Assembly: GCF_020150455.1 (NCBI RefSeq)
Contig: NZ_CP083740.1
Location: 4,092,001-4,156,000, forward strand
Direction of reading: 5' to 3'
Source: Bremerella sp. TYQ1
Lineage (GTDB): Bacteria; Planctomycetota; Planctomycetia; Pirellulales; Pirellulaceae
Length of the DNA stretch: 64,000 nucleotides
The notes below the pieces were generated by a model. The model was not told the DNA's origin. It ran no database searches and worked only from the letters and a program-made list of their open reading frames with translations. The position numbers and the translations under genes were made by a program. Position 1 is the first letter of the stretch; every line of letters starts with the position of its first letter. Shown here piece by piece: positions 44,646 to 53,527 of this stretch.

Positions 44646-46283
44646 TTACCGTTTCCGGTTCGGTTGAGGGCCGCCTTTGGGGAGGGGGCCGGCCATCGGA
44701 GGCGTTTCGAAGAACTTGCCTCCTTCGACCACGCGAGGATCACCGCTCGTTTTTAGTTCTTCCATCAGACGCGCGGTAAGTTCCGCTTTGACTTTCGCGT
44801 ACTTCGGATCGTCGGCGACGTTGGTCATCTGATCCGGGTCGGCCTTCAAATCGTACAGTTCCACTTCGGGACGTTTGCCGAAACAACGTTCGAAAACAGG
44901 CTTCACCTCAGGGTCGTTTCGGTGCAGCACCATGAACGCTTTCGTCGGTCCGGCGTCGTCGTCCGGGAACGTCACGAACGTTTTGTTGGTCAGTTCGTCC
45001 TTCGTGGGCGGGTTATCACTATCCAAATGATAAGGAGCCCCCATTGGCCAGCGATTCGGCTTGAAGTTGACAATCAGTTGGTAGTCGGCCGTTTGAATAC
45101 CTCGCATCGGATACGGCAGATTCCCTTCTCGGGCCATCTCGACATGGCGTTCGCGTCCGGTGAATGCCGCCGTGCGAGAAGGATCGACAAGGCCTTCCTT
45201 CTCCGACTTCAAAACAGGCCACAAGCTTTTCGCGGTCATCACTTCGGGAATCTCCTGTCCGCCCGCTTCGAGGAATGTCGGAGCGAGATCGGGCAAGATC
45301 GTGAAGTCGTCGACGACGCGTCCGCCGTTCACACCAGGCCCGGCAACGGTCAACGCGACATGCGTGCCGAAGTCGTACAAGTTGCATTTCCCCTGTGGAA
45401 AGCCAGGTGGGCCATGGTCGCCACTGACAACGATCAGAGTGTTGTCGAGTTCGCCTGCCTCTTTCAATTGTTCCATAAGAACGCCCAACGCCGCATCAAA
45501 CGCCTGAATCTCGCCGAGGTAATCGGCCAGGTCTTCTCGCACGACGGGAACATCTGGCAGGAACTTCGGCATCTTCCCTTTCAGATCATCCGGGTTGATG
45601 TCCCACAACTGCTTACCGCTGCCGGCGATCCACTTACGATGCACATTGGTTGGCCCGAACCAATAACAGAACGGCTGGTCTTCGTTACGATCTTTCAGGA
45701 AGTCGGCGAAGTTGCCGCGTACCTGACCATACAGTTCGTCCTTTGCTTCTTGAGCGGACTTCCCTTGTTTCATGAGCGCCGTAGCACGCTGCGAGAACTG
45801 ATTGAACGACCCGCCTGCTTTCTGATAGGCATACTTGCCGCCACCGTAAGGAGCATCGACAGGAGTCCCAGGGCTCCACACTTTATAGGTTTCGCCAATG
45901 TGGTAGCCGGCATCCTTCAGCAGCAGCGGATAGCTGGGAATCGCGGGATCCCAAACGGCACCACGCAAAATTGCCCCACGTCCGGTTCGCCAAAAGTATT
46001 GCCCTGACAACAGAGAACTACGGCATGGCGTACAGGACGGAGCATTGACGAAGGCGTTCTTAAACAGCACGCCACGCTTGGCCAACGCGTCGAAGTGCGG
46101 CGTCTTCACGACATCGTTGATACCACCAGGTTCCAGTTGACCGTAGGCGCTGGCCTGCTTGCCCCAATCGTCGGCGAAGGCAAACAAGATGTTCGGGCGT
46201 TTCGTTTCCGCGGCTTCCAGAGAGGCTGCTTGCCAAGCAAAACAGCCGGCCGCAAGCACAAGCAATAGGGTGCGTCGAATCAT
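44646..46283 (-). CDS. Secreted sulfatase (second, divergent)
   Basis: A 545-residue sulfatase with a signal peptide ([22 protein letters not shown]). The formylglycine site is the Cys at residue 84 in [13 protein letters not shown] (CxPxR with a second Cys inside). Metal-binding [10 protein letters not shown] and [17 protein letters not shown] segments are present. It is quite different from the neighbouring sulfatase and belongs to another subfamily, resembling the heparan-N-sulfatase-like group in TSLLS-type features, though substrate remains unknown. The ATG at 46283 leads straight into the signal peptide; an upstream ATG would add a 50-residue leader through a palindromic repeat. It is convergent with the first sulfatase gene. 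Confidence 0.93.
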   Translation of the reverse strand: MIRRTLLLVLAAGCFAWQAASLEAAETKRPNILFAFADDWGKQASAYGQLEPGGINDVVKTPHFDALAKRGVLFKNAFVNAPSCTPCRSSLLSGQYFWRTGRGAILRGAVWDPAIPSYPLLLKDAGYHIGETYKVWSPGTPVDAPYGGGKYAYQKAGGSFNQFSQRATALMKQGKSAQEAKDELYGQVRGNFADFLKDRNEDQPFCYWFGPTNVHRKWIAGSGKQLWDINPDDLKGKMPKFLPDVPVVREDLADYLGEIQAFDAALGVLMEQLKEAGELDNTLIVVSGDHGPPGFPQGKCNLYDFGTHVALTVAGPGVNGGRVVDDFTILPDLAPTFLEAGGQEIPEVMTAKSLWPVLKSEKEGLVDPSRTAAFTGRERHVEMAREGNLPYPMRGIQTADYQLIVNFKPNRWPMGAPYHLDSDNPPTKDELTNKTFVTFPDDDAGPTKAFMVLHRNDPEVKPVFERCFGKRPEVELYDLKADPDQMTNVADDPKYAKVKAELTARLMEELKTSGDPRVVEGGKFFETPPMAGPLPKGGPQPNRKR

Positions 46284-46406
46284 GTTGAGGTGTTCCAGAT
46301 CGAGGTGCGGGGCGAGATAAGTGGAGGCTTGTATTCTAGACAGAATGAAACCACGACGCACGAACCGAATGCGGGAAATGGGCATCGAGCGCCGAACATC
46401 ACTGGA

Positions 46407-46432
46407 TGGTCTAGGTTTACAAACCTGGACCA
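46407..46432. repeat. Palindromic interspersed repeat, copy 2
   Basis: A 26 bp palindrome with one mismatched pair: TGGTC/GACCA outer arms and AGGTTT/AAACCT inner arms around AC. Its layout is the same as the palindrome at 41106-41137, with compensating base changes in the stem. It lies between the second sulfatase and the flavin monooxygenase. Confidence 0.65.
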
Positions 46433-46451
46433 CTCTTTCACTTGGGATGAC

Positions 46452-47771
46452 TTAGACCGAATCGAACTGGCGGAGGATCTTCGTCAGCAGCTTTCGATAC
46501 TCGAAGTAGTCGACTTCCAATCGATGTCGCGGGGTCGCGAGAAAGTGTTCGCGAGAAGGGAGGCCGACGCCGCTAGACTGCTTCTGCGAACGGAACTTGT
46601 CCGCCACCGCATCTCCGCTGAGCCGAGCTTTGAGATAACGAGCCATGATCTGCGTTTGCAAATCGGTTAGCGGCCATTGGCCACTGTTGGGCTGAATCAT
46701 TCCGGCAACAAACAACGTATCGTCGCTCGGATGAAAGGCATGCAGGTAAAGCTTCGGCACACCGTTGTGCGTGTTGAGAAGATCGGCGTCGATGAATGGA
46801 AACGTCAGCTGATACCCGGTCGCGAAGACGACGACATCGAACCGTTCACGACGGCCGTCGGTAAATTCAACATGGTCACCATCGAATTGCCGTACGTCGG
46901 GAAAGACGTCCAGCTTGCCATGCCCGGCATAGTAAGGAAGCTGCGAATTGATGATCGGGTGGGTTTCGAACAAGTCATGTTCCGGCTTCGGCAGGCCAAA
47001 TCTCTGCGGCTTGCCCACTGTCCAGTCGACCACTAACTTCGAAATTCGATCCTTCACAAAGCGAGGGAGCGGCCATCGCCGGAGACGATCGCCCACGACA
47101 TCGGCCGGTTTACCACGGATAAACTTGGGGAAGAAGTGGTAACCCCGCCGCATACTGATGGCCGCCGACTTGGCATGAATGGCCGCTTCGACAGCGATAT
47201 CGCAGCCACTGTTGCCCGCCCCGACGACCAACACGCGGCGATCGGTCAGCTGCCGATGATGCTTATAGTCGTGGGCATGGATTGCTTCCCCGTGGAACTG
47301 GCCAGCGATTTCAGGCCGCATCGGTACCGCATGATGCCCATTGGCAATCACGATGGCATCGAAGCTCTCTGATGTAACGGGACCGTCGTCCCCCTCTTTC
47401 AGCCGAACATCCCAGACTGTCTCGCCTTTTTTAACGGAAACAACCGAAGTTTTTTTCCGAACTACGCGATCCAAATTAAAACGTTCTGCGTAAAAGTGTA
47501 GGTATGCCAGCACTTCACGATGGCTGGGGTACTCGGGATACGCATCCGGCATCGGGAAATCGAGAAACTCGGTCATCCCCTTCGATGAGATCAAATGGGT
47601 CGATTCGTAGACGCTGCTGTGGGGTGAATCGATGTCCCAATTGCCCCCGACACCAGAATTGCGGTCAACCGCAATGGCGTCGATTCCGACCTGGCGCAGG
47701 TTTTTTAGCGCAACAAGACCGGATGGTCCCGCACCGATTACCAGTACACGAAAATCACGAAGTGAGGTCAT
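46452..47771 (-). CDS. Flavin-containing monooxygenase (FMO-type)
   Basis: The 439-residue FAD/NADPH enzyme has two Rossmann motifs, VLVIGAGPSGL near the N-terminus and VLVVGAGNSGCD near residue 180. The FMO fingerprint FHGEAIHAHDY precedes the second one. The ATGYQLTFPF motif near the C-terminus is also conserved. FMOs add oxygen to nucleophilic N or S atoms, and related Baeyer-Villiger enzymes to ketones; the presence of FxGxxxHxxxY type sequence favours FMO but does not fix the substrate (for example trimethylamine). Its neighbours give no pathway hint. No signal peptide is seen, so it is cytoplasmic. Confidence 0.9.
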   Translation of the reverse strand: MTSLRDFRVLVIGAGPSGLVALKNLRQVGIDAIAVDRNSGVGGNWDIDSPHSSVYESTHLISSKGMTEFLDFPMPDAYPEYPSHREVLAYLHFYAERFNLDRVVRKKTSVVSVKKGETVWDVRLKEGDDGPVTSESFDAIVIANGHHAVPMRPEIAGQFHGEAIHAHDYKHHRQLTDRRVLVVGAGNSGCDIAVEAAIHAKSAAISMRRGYHFFPKFIRGKPADVVGDRLRRWPLPRFVKDRISKLVVDWTVGKPQRFGLPKPEHDLFETHPIINSQLPYYAGHGKLDVFPDVRQFDGDHVEFTDGRRERFDVVVFATGYQLTFPFIDADLLNTHNGVPKLYLHAFHPSDDTLFVAGMIQPNSGQWPLTDLQTQIMARYLKARLSGDAVADKFRSQKQSSGVGLPSREHFLATPRHRLEVDYFEYRKLLTKILRQFDSV

Positions 47772-48293
47772 ACGGCCAATTGTAACGATTTTCAGGAATG
47801 AACGAGATGAGGCATTCTGCGCGAAATTCTATTCCCTACGAGCGGGTCGAATTGAGAATGATCTCGCCTTAAAAAAAGGTGGTCAAAGCGTGACCATAGA
47901 TATTTTTCACTTGAATGTAGCATTTTTACAGAAACTAAATGAGCTCTTCAGGGTTTCAACTGATAATTCCTGATTTGTTGAATAATTGCCACCCTGCCTG
48001 TAAACGATTTACTTGCCTAGTGTTAGGCGCATAAGCTATGTTTAGCGATAGCTCACACAGCTGCTGCGGACTGCCGCATACTAATTTTGTTGTCTTTTTG
48101 CGAATTACCGAAATAATAAGTTTCTTAGGTAGCGAAATTGTTCTGTGTGAGACTACAATTTAATTGCACGGGATATCGCAATCCCTGGAGACTTACGGAA
48201 CACCTCCTGATTGATTGACCCTCCGGCACCTGCCCCAGATGTGCCGCCCAACTCGACCCAAGTTGTCGGAAACATATTGAAGAGGCTTAGGAC
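47772..48293 (+). other. Long AT-rich intergenic region upstream of the HhH/HTH gene
   Basis: This 522 nt region between divergent genes is clearly more AT-rich than the rest of the window. No coding frame has support. It contains a small GGGAT/ATCCC hairpin near 48170-48192 and several TACAAT/TTAATT-like boxes, none with a convincing -35 partner. A long leader or several regulated promoters for the gene at 48294 would explain its size. Confidence 0.4.
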
Positions 48294-49400
48294 ATGCGTT
48301 TTAACAAGATCACCTCGGCTGAAGACTTTCAGCTGATTAACAGCTTCGATGAAGTCAAACAGCGACTGCTCGAAGACACCAAGTATGCTGACCGTCTAGA
48401 CAAGCCACTGGCTTACTGGGCACTTCCAAACGACCGCCGCTTGCCGCTGGCGTTCCTGGGCCGCACGATCGGCGATTTGCTTGCAACGCCATTCGACGAG
48501 CTTTCGGCTACCCCTGGCATCGGTCAGAAGAAGATCAGCTCGCTGGTCACGCTGCTCAACCGTGCTACGAAGGAAGACGCCGGTTTCGAGCCTTCGGTCG
48601 CTACGCCGAAAGAAGCGCCTGCCGAAGACAACTTCTCGACGAAGAGCCCACTGGATGCCGACGGCAACTTCGATCCTTCGCTGGTATCGGAAGTCCTATG
48701 GCTTCGCTGGCGAGAAACGGTTCGTCGCCATAACCTGGGCAACGAACGTCTTGGTCGTCTTGCCCCAACGCTGAACGATCTGCCAACGGTCATCTGGAAC
48801 ACGCCACTCGAGTTCTACATGGGCCACAGCCTGGCTGAAATCCGCCGCTTGAAGACCCACGGCGAAAAACGCGTTCGCGTCGTGCTGGAAGTCTTCTACC
48901 GCGTTCACGAAACGCTTGATCTCGCTCAAGGCCAACCACACCTGGCCATCACGCTTCGTCCGAAGTTCGTCCCTGTGCTCGATACGTGGGGATTGGACCG
49001 CCTGGTAAGCGAATCGCCACTGAGCCGCAGCGAAGTGATGGATCGCCTGACGCGTCCTCTGCTGCAACAGATCATGACCGACGCCGGCGAAACGGTTCAC
49101 GACCTGGCCGCAGGACGTCTCGGTTTGGAATCGGCTCCACAAAGCGTTCGTATGCAGGCTCGTAACCTGGGCGTGACTCGTGCTCGCATCTACCAACTGC
49201 TGGAAGATTGCCAGAAGATCATGGCCGTTCGTTGGCCAGAAGGTCGCGCTTTGCTCGATTCGCTCTGCAAGAAGATCGAAGAAAAGCCAGGCGAAGGGGA
49301 AGCTTGCCAATTGCTGACCGCCACGCGTGATCTCTTCTACGCCACCAAGACCGAAGAAGAAGAAGCTGGTGCCGATGAAGTGGAAGTCAGCGTCAACTAG
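48294..49400 (+). CDS. Putative DNA-binding protein with two HhH (alpha-CTD-like) segments and a sigma-4-like HTH
   Basis: I know no named family for this 368-residue cytoplasmic protein. Residues about 52-90 (LGRTIGDLLATPFDELSATPGIGQKKISSL) resemble the RNA polymerase alpha C-terminal HhH domain. Residues 162-206 (SLAEIRRLKTHGEKRVRVVLEVF) form a second, weaker copy. Residues 288-320 (QARNLGVTRARIYQLLEDC) resemble the recognition helix-turn-helix of sigma region 4, where LGVTRERIRQIE is typical. Between the HhH segments lies a Pro/Ala/Ser/Thr linker, and the C-terminus is acidic. Codon choice is strongly uniform (CTG, CGT/CGC, GAA, AAG), as in highly expressed genes. A long upstream region and a strong terminator show it is monocistronic. 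Confidence 0.8.
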   Translation: MRFNKITSAEDFQLINSFDEVKQRLLEDTKYADRLDKPLAYWALPNDRRLPLAFLGRTIGDLLATPFDELSATPGIGQKKISSLVTLLNRATKEDAGFEPSVATPKEAPAEDNFSTKSPLDADGNFDPSLVSEVLWLRWRETVRRHNLGNERLGRLAPTLNDLPTVIWNTPLEFYMGHSLAEIRRLKTHGEKRVRVVLEVFYRVHETLDLAQGQPHLAITLRPKFVPVLDTWGLDRLVSESPLSRSEVMDRLTRPLLQQIMTDAGETVHDLAAGRLGLESAPQSVRMQARNLGVTRARIYQLLEDCQKIMAVRWPEGRALLDSLCKKIEEKPGEGEACQLLTATRDLFYATKTEEEEAGADEVEVSVN

Positions 49401-49431
49401 TTGGCCGCTTCACTTCTCGCAAGAAACAACC

Positions 49432-49465
<34 letters not shown>

Positions 49466-49586
49466 GCGCGTGTGAAATCGATTCGAGCAATGCCTGCGTT
49501 AGAGCGTTTTTCCGATAGGTGTATCGGCCTTGGGCACTAGCGCCACAGCAGCCAGTCCAAGACACTACAGTTTTTGGAGAACCGCT

Positions 49587-50534
49587 TTAGGCGGCACTGC
49601 GATGAATGGGCCGCGTCGGACGATCGTTACGTGGGTCGAAGCGGAACGTTTGATCCCGTCCTTCGATCACCGCTCGAACGTCGTCCAAATCTGGCAGGCG
49701 ATGCAGCGCCGCTTTGGCATCTGCTTTGGCCGTGAGTGCGGACATCATTGTCGAAATCGACCCGCTGCCGACGCTACGCGAAAGCCAACCCAGCTTGCCG
49801 CTGCTGGCTTTCCCTCGAGCAGCGAACCACTCTTGATGACGCAGCTGGAGAGTCTTCGCGAGGCGAATGCGATCGGCCGAAACCGAAGCCAGATCGTTTG
49901 GCACATTCAGCTGCACGACCGAGCCAGAAGCGACTTCACACTGACCGCCTGCTTCGGCGAGCCAGAGTCCGATGTCCAAGTCGGCGTACTCTTCCATCCG
50001 TGTACTGAAGCCGCCCAAAGCAGCTAGCAGTGAATAACGGTAGAAGCCAGCTTGCCGCATCGGTGCTTGCACTTGGGCGGTGGTTCCCGCGGCACGCATC
50101 CCGAAGTCATCCGCCACGACACCGTAGGTCGCGTCGCCGTCGCTGAACTGCGACTGCGGGGCAACGGCCATGACTTCTGGCTGTTGGAAACGAGCCAACG
50201 CATCGTCCATCCAACCAGCTTCCACAGTCGCTCCAGGAGCGAGCGTGTGGACGATCGGGGCCTGGCACATCGACCAGCCGACAGCCAGCAACTCGACCTC
50301 GGTACGAGCGGCAGGCACATCGATCAGTCGGACTTCATCAGCGATATCGTAGGGGTCGTCGTAGTAACCGGAGTGAGGTACGACGATCTCGCAATCGCTG
50401 GGTCGGTTTTCCAACAGCGAGATCAACGTCGTTTCCAGTCGACGAGCGTCGGAAACACTCGGAATGACGATAGAAGCGTTCAGCACAGAAACAATTCCTT
50501 CTGCCACGGCCTTTTCACTCAGGGGGAATGACAA
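49587..50534 (-). CDS. Family 2-like glycosyltransferase
   Basis: A 315-residue GT-A fold protein. It starts with the nucleotide-binding strand ASIVIPSVSDARRLETTLISLLENRPSDCEIVV and has the late acidic motif EYADLDIGLWLAEAGG, in the position of the GT2 (E)DxDLxxRLxxxG acceptor-site signature. A typical central DxD metal site is not clear (LAPGATVEAGWMDDALARF is a candidate), so activity is inferred. No membrane segment is visible. Upstream lies pepT on the same strand with a 200 nt spacer, so no sugar-pathway neighbour helps to define the acceptor. A role in glycan or glycoprotein assembly is likely. Confidence 0.75.
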   Translation of the reverse strand: MSFPLSEKAVAEGIVSVLNASIVIPSVSDARRLETTLISLLENRPSDCEIVVPHSGYYDDPYDIADEVRLIDVPAARTEVELLAVGWSMCQAPIVHTLAPGATVEAGWMDDALARFQQPEVMAVAPQSQFSDGDATYGVVADDFGMRAAGTTAQVQAPMRQAGFYRYSLLAALGGFSTRMEEYADLDIGLWLAEAGGQCEVASGSVVQLNVPNDLASVSADRIRLAKTLQLRHQEWFAARGKASSGKLGWLSRSVGSGSISTMMSALTAKADAKAALHRLPDLDDVRAVIEGRDQTFRFDPRNDRPTRPIHRSAA

Positions 50535-50742
50535 AGTACGCTAGGTATGGGGCTAGGTTGGCCGGGCTCACGTTGGAATAATTCGGACCGAACGTGGTCA
50601 CAAGTTTACCTGTTTTGCCTCAAAACCGACGATGCCGCTGGCAGAATCGGGAAGTGCCAGCACGACAGCAGCTAGCACTCGCGACACGTTTGCCCAACAG
50701 AAGTGGTGCTATTGGTAAAACCACACATGCGAATCTAGCCGC

Positions 50743-51993
50743 TTATGCGTCGGCCGTCTTCGTTTCTTTGGCCCACAACTGAAGCATCTTCAGCACCAAC
50801 TGAACGGCTTGTTCCATCTCGTCCAAGCAGGCCCATTCCAGCGGCGAGTGGGGATTGTGCTGTCCGGTCGAAAGATTCGGCGTCGGGAGTCCCATCGCGG
50901 TCAACTGCGAACCATCGGTCCCACCACGAATGACGCGCTTGTGACATGGACGGTCGAGCGCCTTGTGGGCTTGTTCGGCGATCGGCACAGCACGCGGCTC
51001 TTTGTCTAAGCCATCTCGCAGATTGCGATACTGCGGCGTGATGGTCACGCTGATCTCGCAGCCGGGGAAGTCGGCTTCTACTTCTTTTGCCAAGTCACGG
51101 ATCAACTGAGCCTGGGCATCCAGCTCATCCGTTTCGAAGCTTCGCAAGATGCACTGCACCGTCGTTTCTGCGACGCCCCCTTCGACGATATAAGGATGAA
51201 TGAATCCGTCGCGCTCGTCGGTCGTTTCCGGCGAAAGCTTATCAGTGGGCAGTTTCGCCACCAATGCCGACGCGGCACGAATCGAATTAACCATCCGCCC
51301 CTTGGCGATCGAAGGATGGATGTTGACTCCTTGGACCACCACGGTCGCCAAGTCGGCCGAGAACGTTTCGGCATTCAGCTCGTTCGCTCCTGGCCCATCA
51401 AGCGTGTAACAAACATCGGCGCCCACTTTGTCCAGATCGACATGATCGACGCCGTGACCGATCTCTTCGTCGCAGGTAAACAGCACCTTCAGCATGCCGA
51501 CGTTGCTGCCTCCCTCTTCCAAGATCCGCTGGGCGACTTCCATGATGACGGCGATGCCGGCTTTATCGTCGCCACCCAGCAGCGTTGTCCCATCGGACGT
51601 GATTAATGTGCAGCCGTGCAGGTCGTTCAGTTCCGGATTATCCCGAACGGTAATCACCTTCGACGAATCGCCAGGCAAGTTGATATCGCCGCCGGCATAC
51701 TTCTCGATCACTTGTGGCTTCACATCTTTGCCGGTCGTTTCCGGCGAGGTATCGACATGCGAGTTCAGCGCCACCACCGGGCAGCCCATCACTTTGCCGT
51801 GAACGGTCGCGTAGACCAATCCATGTTCGTCTTGATGGGCATCGGCAACCCCCATCGCGATCAGTTCGTCCGCCAACACTTTTCCGAGCACCAATTGGCC
51901 GTCGCTGCTGGGGTACTTTTCGCCAGGCTCGCCGGCCGTGGTATCGATTTGGACATATTTCAGGAAGCGTTCAAGAAGGCGCTGACGGCTCAT
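50743..51993 (-). CDS. pepT: Peptidase T (tripeptide aminopeptidase)
   Basis: PepT removes the N-terminal residue from tripeptides in the cytoplasm, using two zinc ions (M20 family). The 416-residue protein has the metal ligands in LNSHVDTSPET (His), LLGGDDKAGIAVIM (bridging Asp), FTCDEEIGHGV (Glu catalytic base), YTLDGPG (Asp) and GQHNPHSPLEW (His), all in order and spacing of PepT, plus RGGTDGSQLTAMGLPTPN. It starts MSRQRLLERFLKYVQIDT, the usual N-terminus. It stands alone, with no peptide transporter nearby. Confidence 0.95.
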   Translation of the reverse strand: MSRQRLLERFLKYVQIDTTAGEPGEKYPSSDGQLVLGKVLADELIAMGVADAHQDEHGLVYATVHGKVMGCPVVALNSHVDTSPETTGKDVKPQVIEKYAGGDINLPGDSSKVITVRDNPELNDLHGCTLITSDGTTLLGGDDKAGIAVIMEVAQRILEEGGSNVGMLKVLFTCDEEIGHGVDHVDLDKVGADVCYTLDGPGANELNAETFSADLATVVVQGVNIHPSIAKGRMVNSIRAASALVAKLPTDKLSPETTDERDGFIHPYIVEGGVAETTVQCILRSFETDELDAQAQLIRDLAKEVEADFPGCEISVTITPQYRNLRDGLDKEPRAVPIAEQAHKALDRPCHKRVIRGGTDGSQLTAMGLPTPNLSTGQHNPHSPLEWACLDEMEQAVQLVLKMLQLWAKETKTADA

Positions 51994-52114
51994 GGAATTT
52001 CCTCGGTGCGATGGGATCTCGATATCTATCAGCTTAGTGAAACCGCACGGAATTCAACACCCGCCGTCGTGGCGGTCCATGGGATGTGATAGGTTGATGT
52101 TCGTAGAACTTGGG

Positions 52115-52140
52115 TGGTCGCGGTTTGTCAGCCCAAGCCA
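52115..52140. repeat. Degenerate relative of the palindromic repeat
   Basis: TGGTCGCGGTTT followed by GTCAGCCCAAGCCA aligns with the palindromes at 41106 and 46407 at about 20 of 26 positions but no longer forms a clean hairpin. It is located in the leader of the exonuclease gene. The relation is weak and could be chance. Confidence 0.35.
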
Positions 52141-52185
52141 ACCCAACATTCGATCATTCATTCGCAACAACGGAAGGCAGTCCCC

Positions 52186-53016
52186 ATGGCGGAAACGGCG
52201 GTTCGATACCTGGTGTTCGATGTAGAATCGGTCGCCGACGGCAACCTCGTTTCGCGACTGAAATACCCCGGCGAAGGGCTCCCCGCCGACGAGGCCGTCA
52301 ATCGCTTTCGTGCCGAGCTGATGGAAGAAAAAGGAAGCGATTTTATTCCTTATACTTATCAGATGCCCGTTTCGGTGGCGATTGCCAAGCTGGACATCGA
52401 ACTGAACCTGATCGATCAGGTTGTCCTCGATGCCCCCCAGTTTCGCCCGCCGGTCATCACGGATCATTTCTGGCGAGGCTGGAAAGCATATCGACGGCCA
52501 ACGTTCGTGACGTTCAACGGCCGAGCGTTCGATATTCCGTTAATGGAGCTTGCCGCGTTTCGGTTCGGGCTAAGCGTGCCGGACTGGTTCAACTTAAACG
52601 CGAAGAACTTCGAGCAGTCACGTTATCGCTACAACAACGATTCGCATTTCGATTTGTACGATGTGCTGACCAACTACGGAGCGAGCCGCTTTACTGGCGG
52701 TTTGAATCTTGCCGCCAACTTGCTGGGTAAGCCTGGGAAGATGGAAATCGAAGGGCATATGGTTCAAGACTTGTATCATGAGGGTCGCCTGGAAGAGATC
52801 AACGAGTATTGCCGCTGCGACGTGCTGGATACCTACTTCGTCTTTCTGCGCTGCTGTGTGCTGCTGGGAAAGATTACCCTCGATCGCGAGCAGGAATTGA
52901 TTCAGGACACCAAAAGCTGGCTCCAGCAGCGAACGACCGAAACGCCCATCTATCAGACTTACCTTGAAGGCTGGGGCGATTGGGAAAATCCGTGGGAGTC
53001 AGGCGAACTCGCATAA
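52186..53016 (+). CDS. DnaQ-fold 3'-5' exonuclease related to the PolB exonuclease domain
   Basis: A 276-residue DEDD-type exonuclease of the DNA_pol_B_exo2 family. Exo I is YLVFDVESVADG (DxE), Exo II is VTFNGRAFDIPLM, and Exo III is EEINEYCRCDVLDTYFVFLR (YxxxD). It probably acts on DNA ends in repair, without a polymerase. The ATG at 52186 is chosen because the beta-strand RYLVFDVES starts nine residues later; a longer frame from 52114 passes through a repeat. It heads a rightward group with DUF1499, glycosyltransferase and HEAT genes with gaps of 5 nt or overlaps. The link of an exonuclease to the other functions is unexplained. Confidence 0.88.
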   Translation: MAETAVRYLVFDVESVADGNLVSRLKYPGEGLPADEAVNRFRAELMEEKGSDFIPYTYQMPVSVAIAKLDIELNLIDQVVLDAPQFRPPVITDHFWRGWKAYRRPTFVTFNGRAFDIPLMELAAFRFGLSVPDWFNLNAKNFEQSRYRYNNDSHFDLYDVLTNYGASRFTGGLNLAANLLGKPGKMEIEGHMVQDLYHEGRLEEINEYCRCDVLDTYFVFLRCCVLLGKITLDREQELIQDTKSWLQQRTTETPIYQTYLEGWGDWENPWESGELA

Positions 53017-53020
53017 CCGC

Positions 53021-53527
53021 ATGAACGACCAGCCGCCAGCCACCGAAACTTCACCACCGAAGAAAGGCCGACGCATGATTTGGCTTTATCTGCTATTAGG
53101 TCTCTTGGCGGTCATCGTGATCGGACCGCTCGTGACGTTGGCGCTGATCGTCGACGATTGGTCGCGCGATCTGACAACCAATCATGCCGAAACAACCCCT
53201 AGCCATCCCAACGCCGACTTGCATCCGATAACCGTTTCTGGCGATCGGAGCGAGATCGCTCAAACTGTCGTCGACGCCGTCCAGGACATTCCCAACTGGA
53301 AAGTCGAAAGCACTTCCAAAGAAGCCCGTCGCACGATCATTCACGCAACACGCACCACCAAGCTGATGCGGTTCGTTGACGACATTCGCATCTATCTCAA
53401 CGACACCGACGATGGCATTCATATCACCGCGACCAGTCAATCGCGTGTCGGCAAAGGGGACCTCGGGCAGAACCCGCGGAACTTAATCGAAGTCATGACC
53501 GGTATTCGGCAAAAGCTGGAGCCATGA
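53021..53527 (+). CDS. DUF1499 membrane-anchored protein
   Basis: The 168-residue product has a proline-rich cytoplasmic N-terminus, one membrane segment (about residues 18-42, IWLYLLLGLLAVIVIGPLVTLALIV) and an extracytoplasmic DUF1499-like domain with RFVDDIRIYLND and TATSQSRVGKGDLGQN, the conserved RSxSRxGxxDxGxN element. Function of DUF1499 is unknown. The ATG at 53021 follows the exonuclease stop by four bases, and its stop overlaps the glycosyltransferase ATG (ATGA), so it is translationally coupled. The longer frame starting inside the exonuclease gene is not the real start. Confidence 0.8.
   Translation: MNDQPPATETSPPKKGRRMIWLYLLLGLLAVIVIGPLVTLALIVDDWSRDLTTNHAETTPSHPNADLHPITVSGDRSEIAQTVVDAVQDIPNWKVESTSKEARRTIIHATRTTKLMRFVDDIRIYLNDTDDGIHITATSQSRVGKGDLGQNPRNLIEVMTGIRQKLEP

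Noticed and set aside
44922..46007. 361-codon frame antisense to the second sulfatase
   Set aside because: It lies wholly within a well-supported sulfatase gene and has no recognisable domain or start signal.
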